64,000 bases of DNA from an uncultured Halomonas sp. (GTDB taxonomy: Bacteria > Pseudomonadota > Gammaproteobacteria > Pseudomonadales > Halomonadaceae). Under the pieces are notes generated by a model. It had not been told where the DNA came from and searched no databases. It saw only the letters and a list, made by a program, of their open reading frames with translations. The stretch spans positions 186,001-250,000 of the forward strand of contig NZ_CANMTQ010000007.1 of the NCBI RefSeq assembly GCF_947500835.1, read 5' to 3'. Made by a program: the position numbers and the translations under genes. This document shows, piece after piece, positions 1 through 8,845 of the stretch; within the stretch, counting starts at the first letter, position 1, and the number at the start of each line of letters is the position of its first letter.

Positions 1-95
1 AGATCGGCGCAGTGCTGGGGGTCAGTGAATCTCGAGTCTGTCAGTTGCATAGTCAGGCGGTAGCACGGTTGCGCGTCAAGCTGGCAGACGCTTGA
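1..95 (+). CDS. fliA: RNA polymerase sigma factor FliA (sigma-28), 3' end only
   Basis: Only the last 30 codons lie in the window, read from base 3 to the TGA at 93-95. The peptide contains IGAVLGVSESRVCQLHSQA, the region 4.2 helix-turn-helix that contacts the -35 element, followed by the short basic tail typical of the flagellar sigma factor. FliA directs late flagellar and chemotaxis genes. The SRVCQLHSQA wording is characteristic of FliA rather than RpoD or RpoH, but the identification rests on a short fragment. It converges on fhuF. The 160 bases between them show no strong terminator hairpin. Confidence 0.8.
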   Translation, partial: IGAVLGVSESRVCQLHSQAVARLRVKLADA

Positions 96-256
96 GAAAT
101 AAATACCTGCACGGGCTCGGCGCCCCCAACGAATCACTTGTTGCGCGGTGCTGGTGCGCCAGCCCGGTCGGAATCCTCACATATACCCATATGCTCCGGT
201 TCCTGTGCTCCGTGCGCCTTGTGACGTGGCGACGCCCGCTTATTTCGTTCGGTAAT

Positions 257-997
257 TTATTTGGCTCTTTTTAAAGGGCAGTTTCCGCAGTAGCCAAGTT
301 CGGGAACAAGATAGCGGATGCAGCATAGGCGACGCACCCGCCGGGTGCTGCCGTCTGACTGTTTTTGATAGCGCACCGGTCGATACAAGGGGTTGCGTCG
401 CCCATCCGCCAATCGGCGCTGGGTCAAGAAATACTGAAGATCGTCAGTCATGCCGGGCAGAGCATCGGGATGATGAGCAAGCTGACCCAGGCACTGCTCG
501 AAGACATTGCCGGCATTGCTCCAGAACACTCGGGGCGAGGCACCTGAAAACCCGGCAAGGGCTTCGATCAGCGGCGCTAGATTGTCATCCAGCAGGTTGA
601 GCGGCAGGCTTTCATCTTCCGTGTGTAACGCCGTACCCTCCTGTTGAAAACACAGGCGCTCAACTCGGCCGTCCGGTGCCAGCAGCAAATGAAGCCGATC
701 CAGGGCCACCGGTAGGAAGCGCCCAAGCAGCGCTCTCGTCAGGAGTTCCGGTACCAGCAGCGCCAGGAAATACCACTTCGACCATTGGGATGCGACGCCA
801 CGTGGCTCAAAAACCGCGTAGCGCTCCCCGAAGCGAATCAACACCTCTTCAAGTCTATCGGGCACCAAAAAGTCCGTCGCCGGCAAGGCCTCCGGCGGCG
901 GACGTTCTGCAATCATGGGTGGCTCTGCCGCCTCGAAGGGCCCGCGATAGAGGGCGGCAAGCTGTTCGGCAGCGGGGCGCTGTGTATCCTTGTGCAT
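257..997 (-). CDS. fhuF: Siderophore-iron reductase FhuF
   Basis: A 246-residue protein of the FhuF family, cytoplasmic iron-sulfur proteins that reduce ferric hydroxamate siderophores and release Fe(II). The decisive feature is the C-terminal cysteine cluster: a CC pair followed about ten residues later by CGNC (CCIRYLVPELGYCGNC), the CC-x10-C-x2-C arrangement that binds the family's unusual [2Fe-2S] centre. The ATG at 997 has a weak purine-rich site (AGAG) upstream. It lies downstream of iutA and the fhu genes on the same strand, about 255 bases after iutA, in the position expected for the last step of hydroxamate use. Length is close to the family norm. Confidence 0.9.
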   Translation of the reverse strand: MHKDTQRPAAEQLAALYRGPFEAAEPPMIAERPPPEALPATDFLVPDRLEEVLIRFGERYAVFEPRGVASQWSKWYFLALLVPELLTRALLGRFLPVALDRLHLLLAPDGRVERLCFQQEGTALHTEDESLPLNLLDDNLAPLIEALAGFSGASPRVFWSNAGNVFEQCLGQLAHHPDALPGMTDDLQYFLTQRRLADGRRNPLYRPVRYQKQSDGSTRRVRRLCCIRYLVPELGYCGNCPLKRAK

Positions 998-1136
998 GTA
1001 GCTCTTTTAATAGAACAAAGCTTTTCGACGATGGGTGTGAAATTTGCCCCGTCGCCGAGACACGATGGGGCTATATACTACAGGGGGCAGGACATGGGCG
1101 GCACGCAGATTCCGACGCTCGGCATGGAGCTCGATG

Positions 1137-1219
1137 CACCTATCGCTCGCTGAAGCGATCTCCTACAGGCAATTGATATCACGAGGTTTCGTAGGAGACC
1201 GATTTATCGGGCGATGAAT
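1137..1219. repeat. REP-like inverted pair (BIME-like) between iutA and fhuF
   Basis: Two related units face each other. Both begin GTAGGAGA and continue with a small hairpin ending in GCGAT: one reads leftward from 1166 to about 1137, the other rightward from 1191 to about 1219. The second contains the palindrome CCGATTTATCGG. The GTAGGAG-(stem)-GCGAT layout is that of the REP elements common in Pseudomonas and relatives, and head-to-head pairs form BIMEs. It follows the iutA stop codon, so it may protect or terminate that transcript. The REP identity is inferred from pattern and needs genome-wide copies to confirm. Confidence 0.6.
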
Positions 1220-1251
1220 CAGACCGAATTCACATGGAACGTCGAAGAGCC

Positions 1252-3408
1252 TTAATAGTCCATGGACCAGCTCAGGCTATACGCCCGCCCCCGGCCCTGA
1301 TAGTCGAACAGATAAGCCGGACCGAAGTTCGGCGAGTAGAAGAGCTCCGCGCGTTGCCCCCATACCGTGGAATAGCTCTTGTCCAGCAGGTTCTCGACCC
1401 CGACGCTGAATTTGCCAAAGCGGGTGTTCTGCCCCAGCAACAGATCCAGGGTGGTATAGCCGTCGATTTCCTGATCCTGATCGTCGTCCAGATCGAACAC
1501 ATGATTGGCCTGCAACCGTGCAGAGCGCTCAAAATCCGACCAGCCCACAAACGCGGTGGCGGTAGACGTTGAAGCGTAGCGCACGTCCCGCTTGTCCCAG
1601 TCACCATCGATCTTCTGCTCCGAGCGCACCGCGTGCAAGGTGCCGCCGGCCTCGAAACCGTGATCGAAGTAGCGGGTCGCGGCGGCTTCGAAACCGTAGT
1701 CGCGCTTCTTGTCGTCCACCACGGACACGCTCAGGTCATCGTTGTTTTCCACCGCCTTGTCCGACCAGGCGTAATAGAGAGCTGCCTGAGCGGACCAGTT
1801 AGCCCCGGCGTAGCGCCAGCCCAGCTCCACCTGATCGGTCTTCACTGCATCCAGGGGGTTGGCATCGACGCTGACTTCCGGGCTCTTGCCGTAGTACTTG
1901 GCCGGATCAGGCAGCTCGAAGCCCTGGCTATAGCGCAGCCAGGTCTGATGCTCACCAAAGTCGTATAAGAGGCTGGCGTTGTAGAGGGTCTCGTCGTAGT
2001 CGTTGTCGCCGCCAGGCACCAGCACCCCCTGACGTACACCCGTCGCCCGGTCATAGTCGCGCTTGGTGAAGTCGTCCACGTCCACGTCGGTATGCTGCTG
2101 GCGTACTCCTGCTGAAAACTTCAAGCGTTCGGTTAGCTGCCAGTCCCCTTGCACGAAGCCTGCCAGGGTGTCCACGTCATAGCTCGGATAGCGATCCTCG
2201 GTACGGGATTCATTCTGTACCAGACCGCCGGTGGCGTCCGTGGTGGCCACATCGAAGAACATCTGATCCGCATCGAAAGACTCGCGGCTGTAGTCCAGGC
2301 CATAGGTCAGGTCGATGCTGTCGGTCAGCTCCGCGTCGAACAACGCCTTGACGCCGCCAAGATCCGTATTTTGCTTGGAGGTGGCGAACTCCGTGGCAAA
2401 GCGGCGCTCGCTGGGTAGCGGGCGCGGGTAGGGGAAGGCGTTGAAACTGGATTCTTCCTCCCGGTAATAGGCCTGCAGATAGAAGTTCTGATTCAGCAGG
2501 TTGGCGTGATGATACTGGGCATTGATCAGCTTGCGATCCGTGGCCGGGTCCCGATCCGACTCATAGCCGTCGCGAATCTCCGCACCTTCCAGGTTGCCGG
2601 CGGGCACCGCATCGACGTTCGGGAAGTAAAGCCCACGATCGCCTTCGTAGCCGGAGCGATAGACCTGACCGGTGAGCTGCAGCGTCTGCTCCTGGGTCAG
2701 GTTGATGTTCAGATTGCCCAGCACGTCGATGCTGCGATTGTCCTGCAGATCGGTCTGGGTGATGTCCGGGAATATCTCATCGCCGTCACCGTCGTAGGCG
2801 CGACCGTGATCTTCAAAAGCGGTACCCAGATAGCCTTGGACGCGCTCGCTGCCGCCGCTGACGGATTGGGCGATGCGCTTGTCGAAGTCGTCGCTGTTCT
2901 GAAAGCCGGATTTGACCCGGGCCTGGGTGCGCCAGTTGGGCCTGTCCGACGGCTCCCCCTTGCGGGTGATGATGTTGATGATACCGCCAGTGGCGCCGCC
3001 GCCGTAGAGACTGCTGGCGCCGGAGAGCACCTCGACCCGCTCGATGTTGAACGGGTCGATGGCATCGAACTGCCGGGACAGCCCGCGGGAACTATTGAGA
3101 GAGACGCCGTCGATCAACACCTGGGCGCTGCGCCCACGCAGGTTCTGGCCGAAGTTGGTGCGTCCCTGGGGGGCCAGATCCAGCCCCGGCACCAGCCGAC
3201 CAAGGGCAGTCTTGAGATCCGCGCCGGTATCCAGCTGATCGCCGAGTTGTTCATTGTCAATGACCCACACGGCGCCGGGAATCTGGCTGATCTGACTCGG
3301 CGTGCGCGACCCGACGACGACCATGGTGTCTTGAGTGTCTTGAGCGTGCAGACTCAGCGAGGCTGAACTGGCCACCATGGCCAAACCGACGGTCATGCGG
3401 GTTTTCAT
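1252..3408 (-). CDS. iutA: TonB-dependent ferric hydroxamate (aerobactin-type) receptor, IutA-like
   Basis: A 718-residue outer-membrane receptor. It begins with a signal peptide (MKTRMTVGLAMVASSASLSL, cleaved near HAQ), followed by a TonB box (DTMVVVGSR), a plug domain (about 40-160) and a 22-strand barrel ending in aromatic residues (SWSMDY). The plug resembles enterobacterial IutA in wording (LVPGLDLAPQGRTNFGQN, IDPFNIERVEV, SLYGGGATGGIINI), as do barrel segments such as ELPDPAKYYG and the late YTTLDLLLG and STVWGQRAELFYSPNFGPA. Ferric aerobactin or a related citrate hydroxamate is therefore the likely ligand. The ATG at 3408 has an AAGGAA site. A Fur-like box lies about 80 bases upstream. 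It sits directly after fhuB on the same strand. Confidence 0.9.
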   Translation of the reverse strand: MKTRMTVGLAMVASSASLSLHAQDTQDTMVVVGSRTPSQISQIPGAVWVIDNEQLGDQLDTGADLKTALGRLVPGLDLAPQGRTNFGQNLRGRSAQVLIDGVSLNSSRGLSRQFDAIDPFNIERVEVLSGASSLYGGGATGGIINIITRKGEPSDRPNWRTQARVKSGFQNSDDFDKRIAQSVSGGSERVQGYLGTAFEDHGRAYDGDGDEIFPDITQTDLQDNRSIDVLGNLNINLTQEQTLQLTGQVYRSGYEGDRGLYFPNVDAVPAGNLEGAEIRDGYESDRDPATDRKLINAQYHHANLLNQNFYLQAYYREEESSFNAFPYPRPLPSERRFATEFATSKQNTDLGGVKALFDAELTDSIDLTYGLDYSRESFDADQMFFDVATTDATGGLVQNESRTEDRYPSYDVDTLAGFVQGDWQLTERLKFSAGVRQQHTDVDVDDFTKRDYDRATGVRQGVLVPGGDNDYDETLYNASLLYDFGEHQTWLRYSQGFELPDPAKYYGKSPEVSVDANPLDAVKTDQVELGWRYAGANWSAQAALYYAWSDKAVENNDDLSVSVVDDKKRDYGFEAAATRYFDHGFEAGGTLHAVRSEQKIDGDWDKRDVRYASTSTATAFVGWSDFERSARLQANHVFDLDDDQDQEIDGYTTLDLLLGQNTRFGKFSVGVENLLDKSYSTVWGQRAELFYSPNFGPAYLFDYQGRGRAYSLSWSMDY

Positions 3409-3488
3409 TCTGTTGTTCCTTGAAGGGCGTCATGAAAGCGAAGAGCACTGTTGGAAGTGATGTTAGCATTGCTAAGTATAATATCAAC

Positions 3489-3507
3489 GATAATTATTCG
3501 TATTCAT
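3489..3507. promoter_or_regulatory. Fur box candidate upstream of iutA
   Basis: The sequence GATAATTATTCGTATTC matches the start of the classic GATAATGATAATCATTATC Fur site and lies 80-100 bases ahead of the iutA start, within an AT-rich promoter-like stretch. Nearly the same 16-mer recurs upstream of the TonB-system operon (12787-12802). This is motif matching by eye. Confidence 0.6.
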
Positions 3508-3567
3508 AGTGTGGAAAGCTTGATCCCGGTGTTGATGAATCACCCGCTCATAGGCTGATTAAAAACG

Positions 3568-5568
3568 TCATAACCGCCGCAGTCCCCACATGAAGTAGGC
3601 GCCCCCCAGCAGCGAGGCAACCAGCCCCGCAGGCACCTCCGAGGGGAACAGCAGCTGCCGGCCCAGCCAGTCCGCCACGATCATCAGCAGAGCGCCAATC
3701 AGCGCCGCACTCAGCAAATGTTCCCGGGCTCGGGAGAATCCGGCAAAACGGGCCATGTGAGGCGCCAGCAGGCCGACGAAGCTCAAGGGGCCGACAACGA
3801 GGGTGGCGCTGGCGGTAAGCAGGGCCACCAAAACCAAAAGCGCTAGCCGCGAACGCAGCACCGCCACGCCCAGGGCGCTTGCGGTGGTGGCGCCCAGGGG
3901 CAGCAGATCGAGCCAGCGGGCAAAGGGACGTGCCGCCAGGGCTAGAACGATGGCAAGGGCTGACACGATCAACGCCGTGGGCAGATCCACGTAATAGGTG
4001 GAACCGGAAAACCAGGCGATGATCTGCTGGCCGCGAGGATCGCCCCCGGCGAGAATGAAGCTTCGTAGGGCGTCGAACAAAGAGGTGATGGCCACGCCGC
4101 TCAACAGCAGCCGTTCCGGCAGGAAACCGCTGCGCTTGTTGAGGGCCACCAGCACTGCAAGGGTCATCAACGCCCCTAGAGTGCCAAGACCGATCAGGGT
4201 CAGCTGGCTGGCCCCGGGCAGCAGCAACAGTGTCAGGATCAACGCAATGGCGGTGCCGCTGCTGATGCCCAACACCTCCGGGCTCGCCATGGGGTTGCCG
4301 GTCATGCGCTGAATCAGCGTGCCGGCCACCGCCAGCATGATGCCCGCGCCTCCGGCGGCCAGCAGGCGGGGCAGCCGCCACTGGATCATCGAGTCCTGAA
4401 TGAACGGCAGCTGCCATTGCCAGCCCTCGGCGCTTTGACCCACACACAAGGCAACGACCATGGCGGTGACCAGCGCCAGGCCCAGGCCTGCGAGCCAGGG
4501 GCCGATCGCAGCCCGACGTTTCCCTATGGCGATGCCCTGGGACTGGGGCTGGCCGGTTTTCAGACGCAGACGCGGAATCAGCCACAGTAGCAGCGGCGCC
4601 CCCAGGGCGGCGGTGGTGGCCCCGGTGGGGATCAAGGTCGGCAAGGCGCCGGAGAAGCGCTGCAGCATCAGATCCGTGGCAGCTAACAACAAGGCGCCGA
4701 AAAGCGTCGACCAGATCAAGCGTGAAAGCAGTTGCCTGGCCCCCAGCAGGCGCACGATGGCCGGCGCCGCCAGACCGATGAAACCGATCACCCCCACCAC
4801 GCTGACCACACAGCCGGTGATGAATACCGCCAGCGCCAGACTCGCCAGGCGTAGATACTTGAGAGACACCCCCAGGCTACGAGCGTTGGCATCGTCGAGT
4901 TCCAGAATCGCCAAAGGCTTGAGCAGCAGCAGGGCAAGACCGAAGCCCAGCGCGAGCCTGGGCCACAGGAACATGACTCCGTCCCAGTTGTTCTGGGCAA
5001 GGGAGCCTGCCCCCCAGATCATCAGGCCCTTGAGTTCTTCCTGGTGAAACAGCAGCAGCACCGTGCCGAGGGCGCCGAAGTAGAGATTGACCACCAGCCC
5101 GGCAAGCACCACCACCATGGGTGTCAGGCCACGCCGCCAGGCAAGCAGGAACACGAGCCCCATGGCCAGACCGCCGCCGGCAAGGGCCACCCACTCACGA
5201 CCGAAGGCCAGCAAGCCTGGAGCCATCAGCGTAACTGCAAGCAGTGCCAGATTGGCGCCGCTGGCAACGCCTAGCGTGGTGGGCGCGGCAAGGGGATTGC
5301 GCAGCACCTGCTGCATCAGTACGCCGGCCAAGGCCAGGCCGCCGCCACTTAGCAGTGAAATGCCCAGGCGCGGCCACCAGCTGTAGTGGGCCACTATCTG
5401 GGCAATATCGTCTTGTGCCGGGGCGAACAGAGCCCCTGCGGCAGTTGAAAGATCAAGATGGGTATTCAGTACCCACCAGGCCAGTACCAGGGTCAGCAGG
5501 CCCATCAAGACGCAGGCCCAGGCCGGTGTCAGCCAGGGTCTGGTGGAGCGGGAGGCGATATCAGACAT
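3568..5568 (-). CDS. fhuB: Ferric hydroxamate ABC transporter permease FhuB (double-length)
   Basis: About 666 residues. Two homologous FecCD-type permease halves are fused in one chain, each with about ten membrane helices. Repeats of the family motif appear in both halves ([19 protein letters not shown] near 95-115 and [19 protein letters not shown] near 430-450), as does the coupling-loop region ([19 protein letters not shown] and [16 protein letters not shown]). This fusion is typical of FhuB. It moves ferric hydroxamates from FhuD into the cytoplasm using FhuC as ATPase. The start at MSDIASRS (5568) overlaps the fhuD stop by 8 bases. An in-frame ATG five codons earlier (5583) is also possible. 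The order fhuC-fhuD-fhuB is tight and co-transcribed. Confidence 0.93.
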   Translation of the reverse strand: MSDIASRSTRPWLTPAWACVLMGLLTLVLAWWVLNTHLDLSTAAGALFAPAQDDIAQIVAHYSWWPRLGISLLSGGGLALAGVLMQQVLRNPLAAPTTLGVASGANLALLAVTLMAPGLLAFGREWVALAGGGLAMGLVFLLAWRRGLTPMVVVLAGLVVNLYFGALGTVLLLFHQEELKGLMIWGAGSLAQNNWDGVMFLWPRLALGFGLALLLLKPLAILELDDANARSLGVSLKYLRLASLALAVFITGCVVSVVGVIGFIGLAAPAIVRLLGARQLLSRLIWSTLFGALLLAATDLMLQRFSGALPTLIPTGATTAALGAPLLLWLIPRLRLKTGQPQSQGIAIGKRRAAIGPWLAGLGLALVTAMVVALCVGQSAEGWQWQLPFIQDSMIQWRLPRLLAAGGAGIMLAVAGTLIQRMTGNPMASPEVLGISSGTAIALILTLLLLPGASQLTLIGLGTLGALMTLAVLVALNKRSGFLPERLLLSGVAITSLFDALRSFILAGGDPRGQQIIAWFSGSTYYVDLPTALIVSALAIVLALAARPFARWLDLLPLGATTASALGVAVLRSRLALLVLVALLTASATLVVGPLSFVGLLAPHMARFAGFSRAREHLLSAALIGALLMIVADWLGRQLLFPSEVPAGLVASLLGGAYFMWGLRRL

Positions 5569-6484
5569 CCTCGGCGCGCTCATTCTGGGTCAATGCCTCT
5601 ACCAGCAGGTAGGTGAAGCGCTGGGCGGAAGGGAGTCCGCCGAAGCTCCAGACTGATGGTAGAGTGCTCACCTGATCCCGACGTACGGCATCGAGATTCT
5701 GCCAGAGGCCGCTTTCGGCGAGCTGTTCCTCGACGCCTGTCGGCAGCGGTTCCACGACGACCAGATGCGCCTTCAGTTCCGCCAGATCTTCCAGGCCCAC
5801 CAAAGAGAACCCATAGGCATTGGTCTTTCCCTGCCAGGCATTATCGAGTCCCAGCCGCGAGAGCACGCCCTGAAAAAGACTGCGCTCACCGAAGACGCGT
5901 ACATGGCGTTCATCCATGAACTGCACGACCAATAGCGCTGGCGAATTCTCGGGCAGGTACTTTTTTGCCTGGGCCAGTTGCGTCTCGGTGCTGGCGATGA
6001 GCCGCTCGGCGGCCTCGGGCCGTCCGGTCAGCCTGCCCAGTTTGCGGGTAGCCGCGAGCATGCTCGCCCAGGGATCGTCGCTGGTGGCGTAGATGCCCAG
6101 GGTCGTGACCGGGGCAATACGGGAAAGTCGTGGCTCGAGAGAGGCAAACAGCGGCGTGATCAGGATCTCGGAAGGATCGAGATCCGCCAGCAGTTCCAGG
6201 TTGGGCTGGGCGCGCAGGCCAAGGTCGACGACGCTTGCAGGCATCTCCGGGCTGCCAACCCAGTCCCGGTAGGCGTCGAGCTGGGCCACGCCCATGGGCA
6301 CCACTCCCAGGGCCAGCATTGTTTCCGCCACGGTCCAGTCCAGGGTCACGATGGACGACTCCGCGGCCCGGGCCGGCAGCGTGCTGGCCAGCAAGAGCAG
6401 CAGCGCCGCAAGCACGCCCCAGGTTCGCGTTCTGAAGGTGGCTTGTGCCACGAAAGAAGCAGAAAGAGTAGAACCGGCAGTCAT
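5561..6484 (-). CDS. fhuD: Ferric hydroxamate-binding periplasmic protein FhuD
   Basis: A 307-residue solute-binding protein of the TroA/FecB-like fold. An N-terminal signal peptide (hydrophobic stretch [19 protein letters not shown], about residues 23-41) is followed by the mature domain starting [16 protein letters not shown]. The segment [20 protein letters not shown] matches the FhuD start, and the C-terminal [15 protein letters not shown] and [11 protein letters not shown] fit the family. No lipobox cysteine is seen, so it is probably soluble in the periplasm. The ATG shares one base with the fhuC stop (TGATG), indicating translational coupling. It captures ferric hydroxamate delivered by the outer-membrane receptor and hands it to FhuB. 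Confidence 0.9.
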   Translation of the reverse strand: MTAGSTLSASFVAQATFRTRTWGVLAALLLLLASTLPARAAESSIVTLDWTVAETMLALGVVPMGVAQLDAYRDWVGSPEMPASVVDLGLRAQPNLELLADLDPSEILITPLFASLEPRLSRIAPVTTLGIYATSDDPWASMLAATRKLGRLTGRPEAAERLIASTETQLAQAKKYLPENSPALLVVQFMDERHVRVFGERSLFQGVLSRLGLDNAWQGKTNAYGFSLVGLEDLAELKAHLVVVEPLPTGVEEQLAESGLWQNLDAVRRDQVSTLPSVWSFGGLPSAQRFTYLLVEALTQNERAEDV

Positions 6485-7251
6485 CAGTGAATCACGGCGA
6501 TGGGATGCTCGCCTCCCGGATGGGGCATCACCTGCATGGGAATGCCGTAGATGGCTTCCAGGGTGGTTGCACGCATCAGCTCTGACGGCGCGCCCTGGGC
6601 CAGTACGCGGCCGCTGTGCAGGGCAATAAGCTGATCACAGTAACGTGCCGCCATGTTGACGTCATGCAACACGATGATTACCCCCAGGCCGAGTTCCCGA
6701 CAAAGCGTGCGTATTAGCGCCAGAACCTCGACCTGGTGCGCGATATCCAAGGCGGACAAAGGCTCGTCGAGCAGCAGAAAACGGCTGCCCTGAGCGATCA
6801 GCATGGCGAGCCAGACCCGCTGGCGCTCGCCGCCGGAAAGGGTGTCGACCTGGCGCTCGGTAAAATCCTGGGTATGGGTCAAGGCGATGGCTCGCTTCAC
6901 CTGAGCGCGATCCTTCTCGTCAAAACGGCCCAGCAGACCGTGCCAGGGGTAGCGGCCGAAGCCGATCAGCTCCCGGGCGGTGAGATTGTCCGCCCCGGGC
7001 AGGTGCTGCGCCAGATAGGCCACCTGCCGGGCAAATTCCCGGCTGCCCCAGTTCGACAGAGGGCGATCATGAAGACGTATTTCCCCCTGGCTTGCGGATT
7101 GCTGACGGGCAAGCAGCTTGAGAAGCGTCGACTTGCCGGACCCGTTGTGGCCGATCAGGCCGTAGATCTGCCCCTCGGTGAAGGTGAGATCGAGCGGTTG
7201 CAATAGCTGTTTATCGCCAACCGAGAAGCTGGCGGCATCGACTTCGAACAT
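6484..7251 (-). CDS. fhuC: Ferric hydroxamate ABC transporter ATP-binding protein FhuC
   Basis: 255 residues when started at MFEVDAAS (7251). This start follows a GAG site and avoids a non-homologous 25-residue extension available further upstream. It contains Walker A GHNGSGKST (about 35-43), the signature LSGGERQRVWLA (about 137-148), Walker B FLLLDEP, and the switch histidine in VLHDVNMAARYCD. This is the standard FhuC/FepC/BtuD-type ATPase that powers iron-siderophore import through FhuB. It is the first gene of fhuCDB. A Fur-like site lies 90-105 bases upstream, and iucD ends 135 bases before it on the same strand. Confidence 0.93.
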   Translation of the reverse strand: MFEVDAASFSVGDKQLLQPLDLTFTEGQIYGLIGHNGSGKSTLLKLLARQQSASQGEIRLHDRPLSNWGSREFARQVAYLAQHLPGADNLTARELIGFGRYPWHGLLGRFDEKDRAQVKRAIALTHTQDFTERQVDTLSGGERQRVWLAMLIAQGSRFLLLDEPLSALDIAHQVEVLALIRTLCRELGLGVIIVLHDVNMAARYCDQLIALHSGRVLAQGAPSELMRATTLEAIYGIPMQVMPHPGGEHPIAVIH

Positions 7252-7340
7252 GGAATTCTCGGTGAAGCCCTGCAATACAAAGGGAGAGGGGCGTATCGAT
7301 CTAAAGGATATCAAGCATTTCGCCACTAAATGATAAATTA

Positions 7341-7356
7341 AACACGAATCGTTATC
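7341..7356. promoter_or_regulatory. Fur box candidate upstream of fhuC
   Basis: Read on the minus strand the sequence is GATAACGATTCGTGTT, which matches the iutA box (GATAATTATTCGTATT) at 13 of 16 positions. It lies between the iucD stop and the fhuC start, suggesting an iron-controlled promoter for fhuCDB separate from that of iucD. Confidence 0.5.
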
Positions 7357-7385
7357 AAAAATAATCGCGACGCCAGCAGCCTGGA

Positions 7386-8693
7386 CTAGATCGCCTGGGC
7401 CCAGCGCTGCGCATTCACGGACTGCCAGGTGATAGGGCCATCATCTTCCGTAAGATCGAACACCTGACGCCCCGTCACGTGATTGAGAATCCTGGCGGAG
7501 CGCCAGGCCATCAACGATAGCTGAGGCTCCGCGATACCATGGCTGTGACGACCGGCATTGACCGCGTAAAGCCGATGCTGGGCCGGACCTTCCCAGGCCA
7601 GATCGAAATTGGCGCCCAGCACCAGTTCGCCGTGCTCATCCCGATGCAGTCGTTCGGCTAGCGGCGCCAGGCAATCCGGCAGCCGAGATTGAAAGCCCGT
7701 AGCAAAGACGACGATATCCGCCGAAAAGGTTTCGTGATCCCCGCAAAGACCGTGCTGCGTGGTCAAGGCAAATGCCTGCCCTCGGCGCTGCAGATCGATG
7801 GCGGTACGATGAGGGAGCAGGCGCGCCCAGCGGGGCTCACCCAGCACATCGAAGCGGTGATAAAGCTCCTGGTAGAGGGTCTGCAGCGCTGCTGGGGTAA
7901 TGCCGTCACTGGCGAGCTTTTGGGCGGCTACTTCCCGTTTGCGCACCTCAAGCGGCAGCTCGTGAAAGCTCTGGGTATAGTGCGGGGTGAAATATTCGTT
8001 GGTGAAGGCGGTTTCGTCCAGAGGCTGGAAATTGCGCCGTCGGGAGACCCAGAGCAGTTCTTCAGGCTTGCCCCAATAACCACGCAGGGCGTTGAGAAAG
8101 ATATCGGCACCGCTTTGGCCACCGCCGACGATCATTACCCGGCGCCCGCTGAAATTTCGAGGTTCATCGGCGATGTGAGCCCCATGCAGACACTGTGATC
8201 CTTGCTGCTTCTCGGCAAAGTCCGGCCACCAGGGCGCCTTACCGGTGCCCAGGCAAAGATGACGCGCTCGGTGATGGCCATGATTCGTGCGCAGTAAAAA
8301 GCCCTGAGGATCGATACTCACCTCGCGCACCGTCTCGCCCAACGTGACGCTGTCCAGACGACCGGCGACCCAACCCAGATAGTCGGAGAATTCTGCCCGG
8401 CTTACGGTGGCAAGCCCGGCGGTCATGAACCGATAAAAGCGCCGGTGGCGAACCAGATAATTGAGAAACGAATGGGGACTGTCCGGTGCCACGGCGGTCA
8501 CCAGATCCTTGAGAAAACCGGTCTGCAGGTGAGTGTCCGGCAGCATCAGGCCCGGATGCCAGACGATCCTGGGGCGACGCTCGAAAAAGCGAGCGGCGAG
8601 CCCAGGGACATGGCTGTCCGCAAGTGCCGCAATGCTCAGGTTGAAAGGGCCGACGCCCAAGCCCGCAAGATCGAGTACGTTGTCTTCAGCCAT
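7386..8693 (-). CDS. iucD: L-lysine N6-hydroxylase (IucD family)
   Basis: 435 residues of the siderophore N-hydroxylating monooxygenase family. N-terminal FAD site LGVGPFNLSIAAL (about 11-23), LPDTHLQTGFLKDLVTAV, and NADPH site VMIVGGGQSGADIFLNALRG (about 190-210). The C-terminal ATGF-type motif is FATGFQSRLPD, followed by HGIAEPQLSLMAWRSA. These segments match E. coli IucD closely, including WVSRRRNFQPLDETAF. The enzyme makes N6-hydroxylysine, the first step to aerobactin-type hydroxamates. The odd point is context: no iucA, iucB or iucC homologue is in this window, so the acetylase and synthetases must be elsewhere or absent. Ornithine hydroxylase is a less likely alternative. A Fur-like site is 45-70 bases upstream. 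Confidence 0.87.
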   Translation of the reverse strand: MAEDNVLDLAGLGVGPFNLSIAALADSHVPGLAARFFERRPRIVWHPGLMLPDTHLQTGFLKDLVTAVAPDSPHSFLNYLVRHRRFYRFMTAGLATVSRAEFSDYLGWVAGRLDSVTLGETVREVSIDPQGFLLRTNHGHHRARHLCLGTGKAPWWPDFAEKQQGSQCLHGAHIADEPRNFSGRRVMIVGGGQSGADIFLNALRGYWGKPEELLWVSRRRNFQPLDETAFTNEYFTPHYTQSFHELPLEVRKREVAAQKLASDGITPAALQTLYQELYHRFDVLGEPRWARLLPHRTAIDLQRRGQAFALTTQHGLCGDHETFSADIVVFATGFQSRLPDCLAPLAERLHRDEHGELVLGANFDLAWEGPAQHRLYAVNAGRHSHGIAEPQLSLMAWRSARILNHVTGRQVFDLTEDDGPITWQSVNAQRWAQAI

Positions 8694-8738
8694 TGAACGT
8701 CTCCTTATTCCCTTTCATAGTCGTCCTTTACGAAACTT

Positions 8739-8761
8739 AATACAAATGAGAGTTATTCAAT
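8739..8761. promoter_or_regulatory. Fur box candidate upstream of iucD
   Basis: The minus strand reads TGAATAACTCTCATTTGTATT, resembling Fur sites of the GATAACTCTCATTATC type, in an AT-rich segment just upstream of iucD. It suggests iron repression of the hydroxylase gene. Found by eye, with several mismatches to the 19-mer consensus. Confidence 0.5.
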
Positions 8762-8845
8762 TTATATGCCTGATGTTATCCCCTGATGAATGCTGTCGGT
8801 GGGTTAACCATTACCTCAAGAAGAACCGTTGAAGAGCGCTATTGT

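Noticed and set aside
2506..3366. Long plus-strand frame of 286 codons opposite iutA
   Set aside because: It is the shadow of a GC-rich gene whose TonB-receptor motifs are clear on the other strand; no family resemblance or ribosome site.
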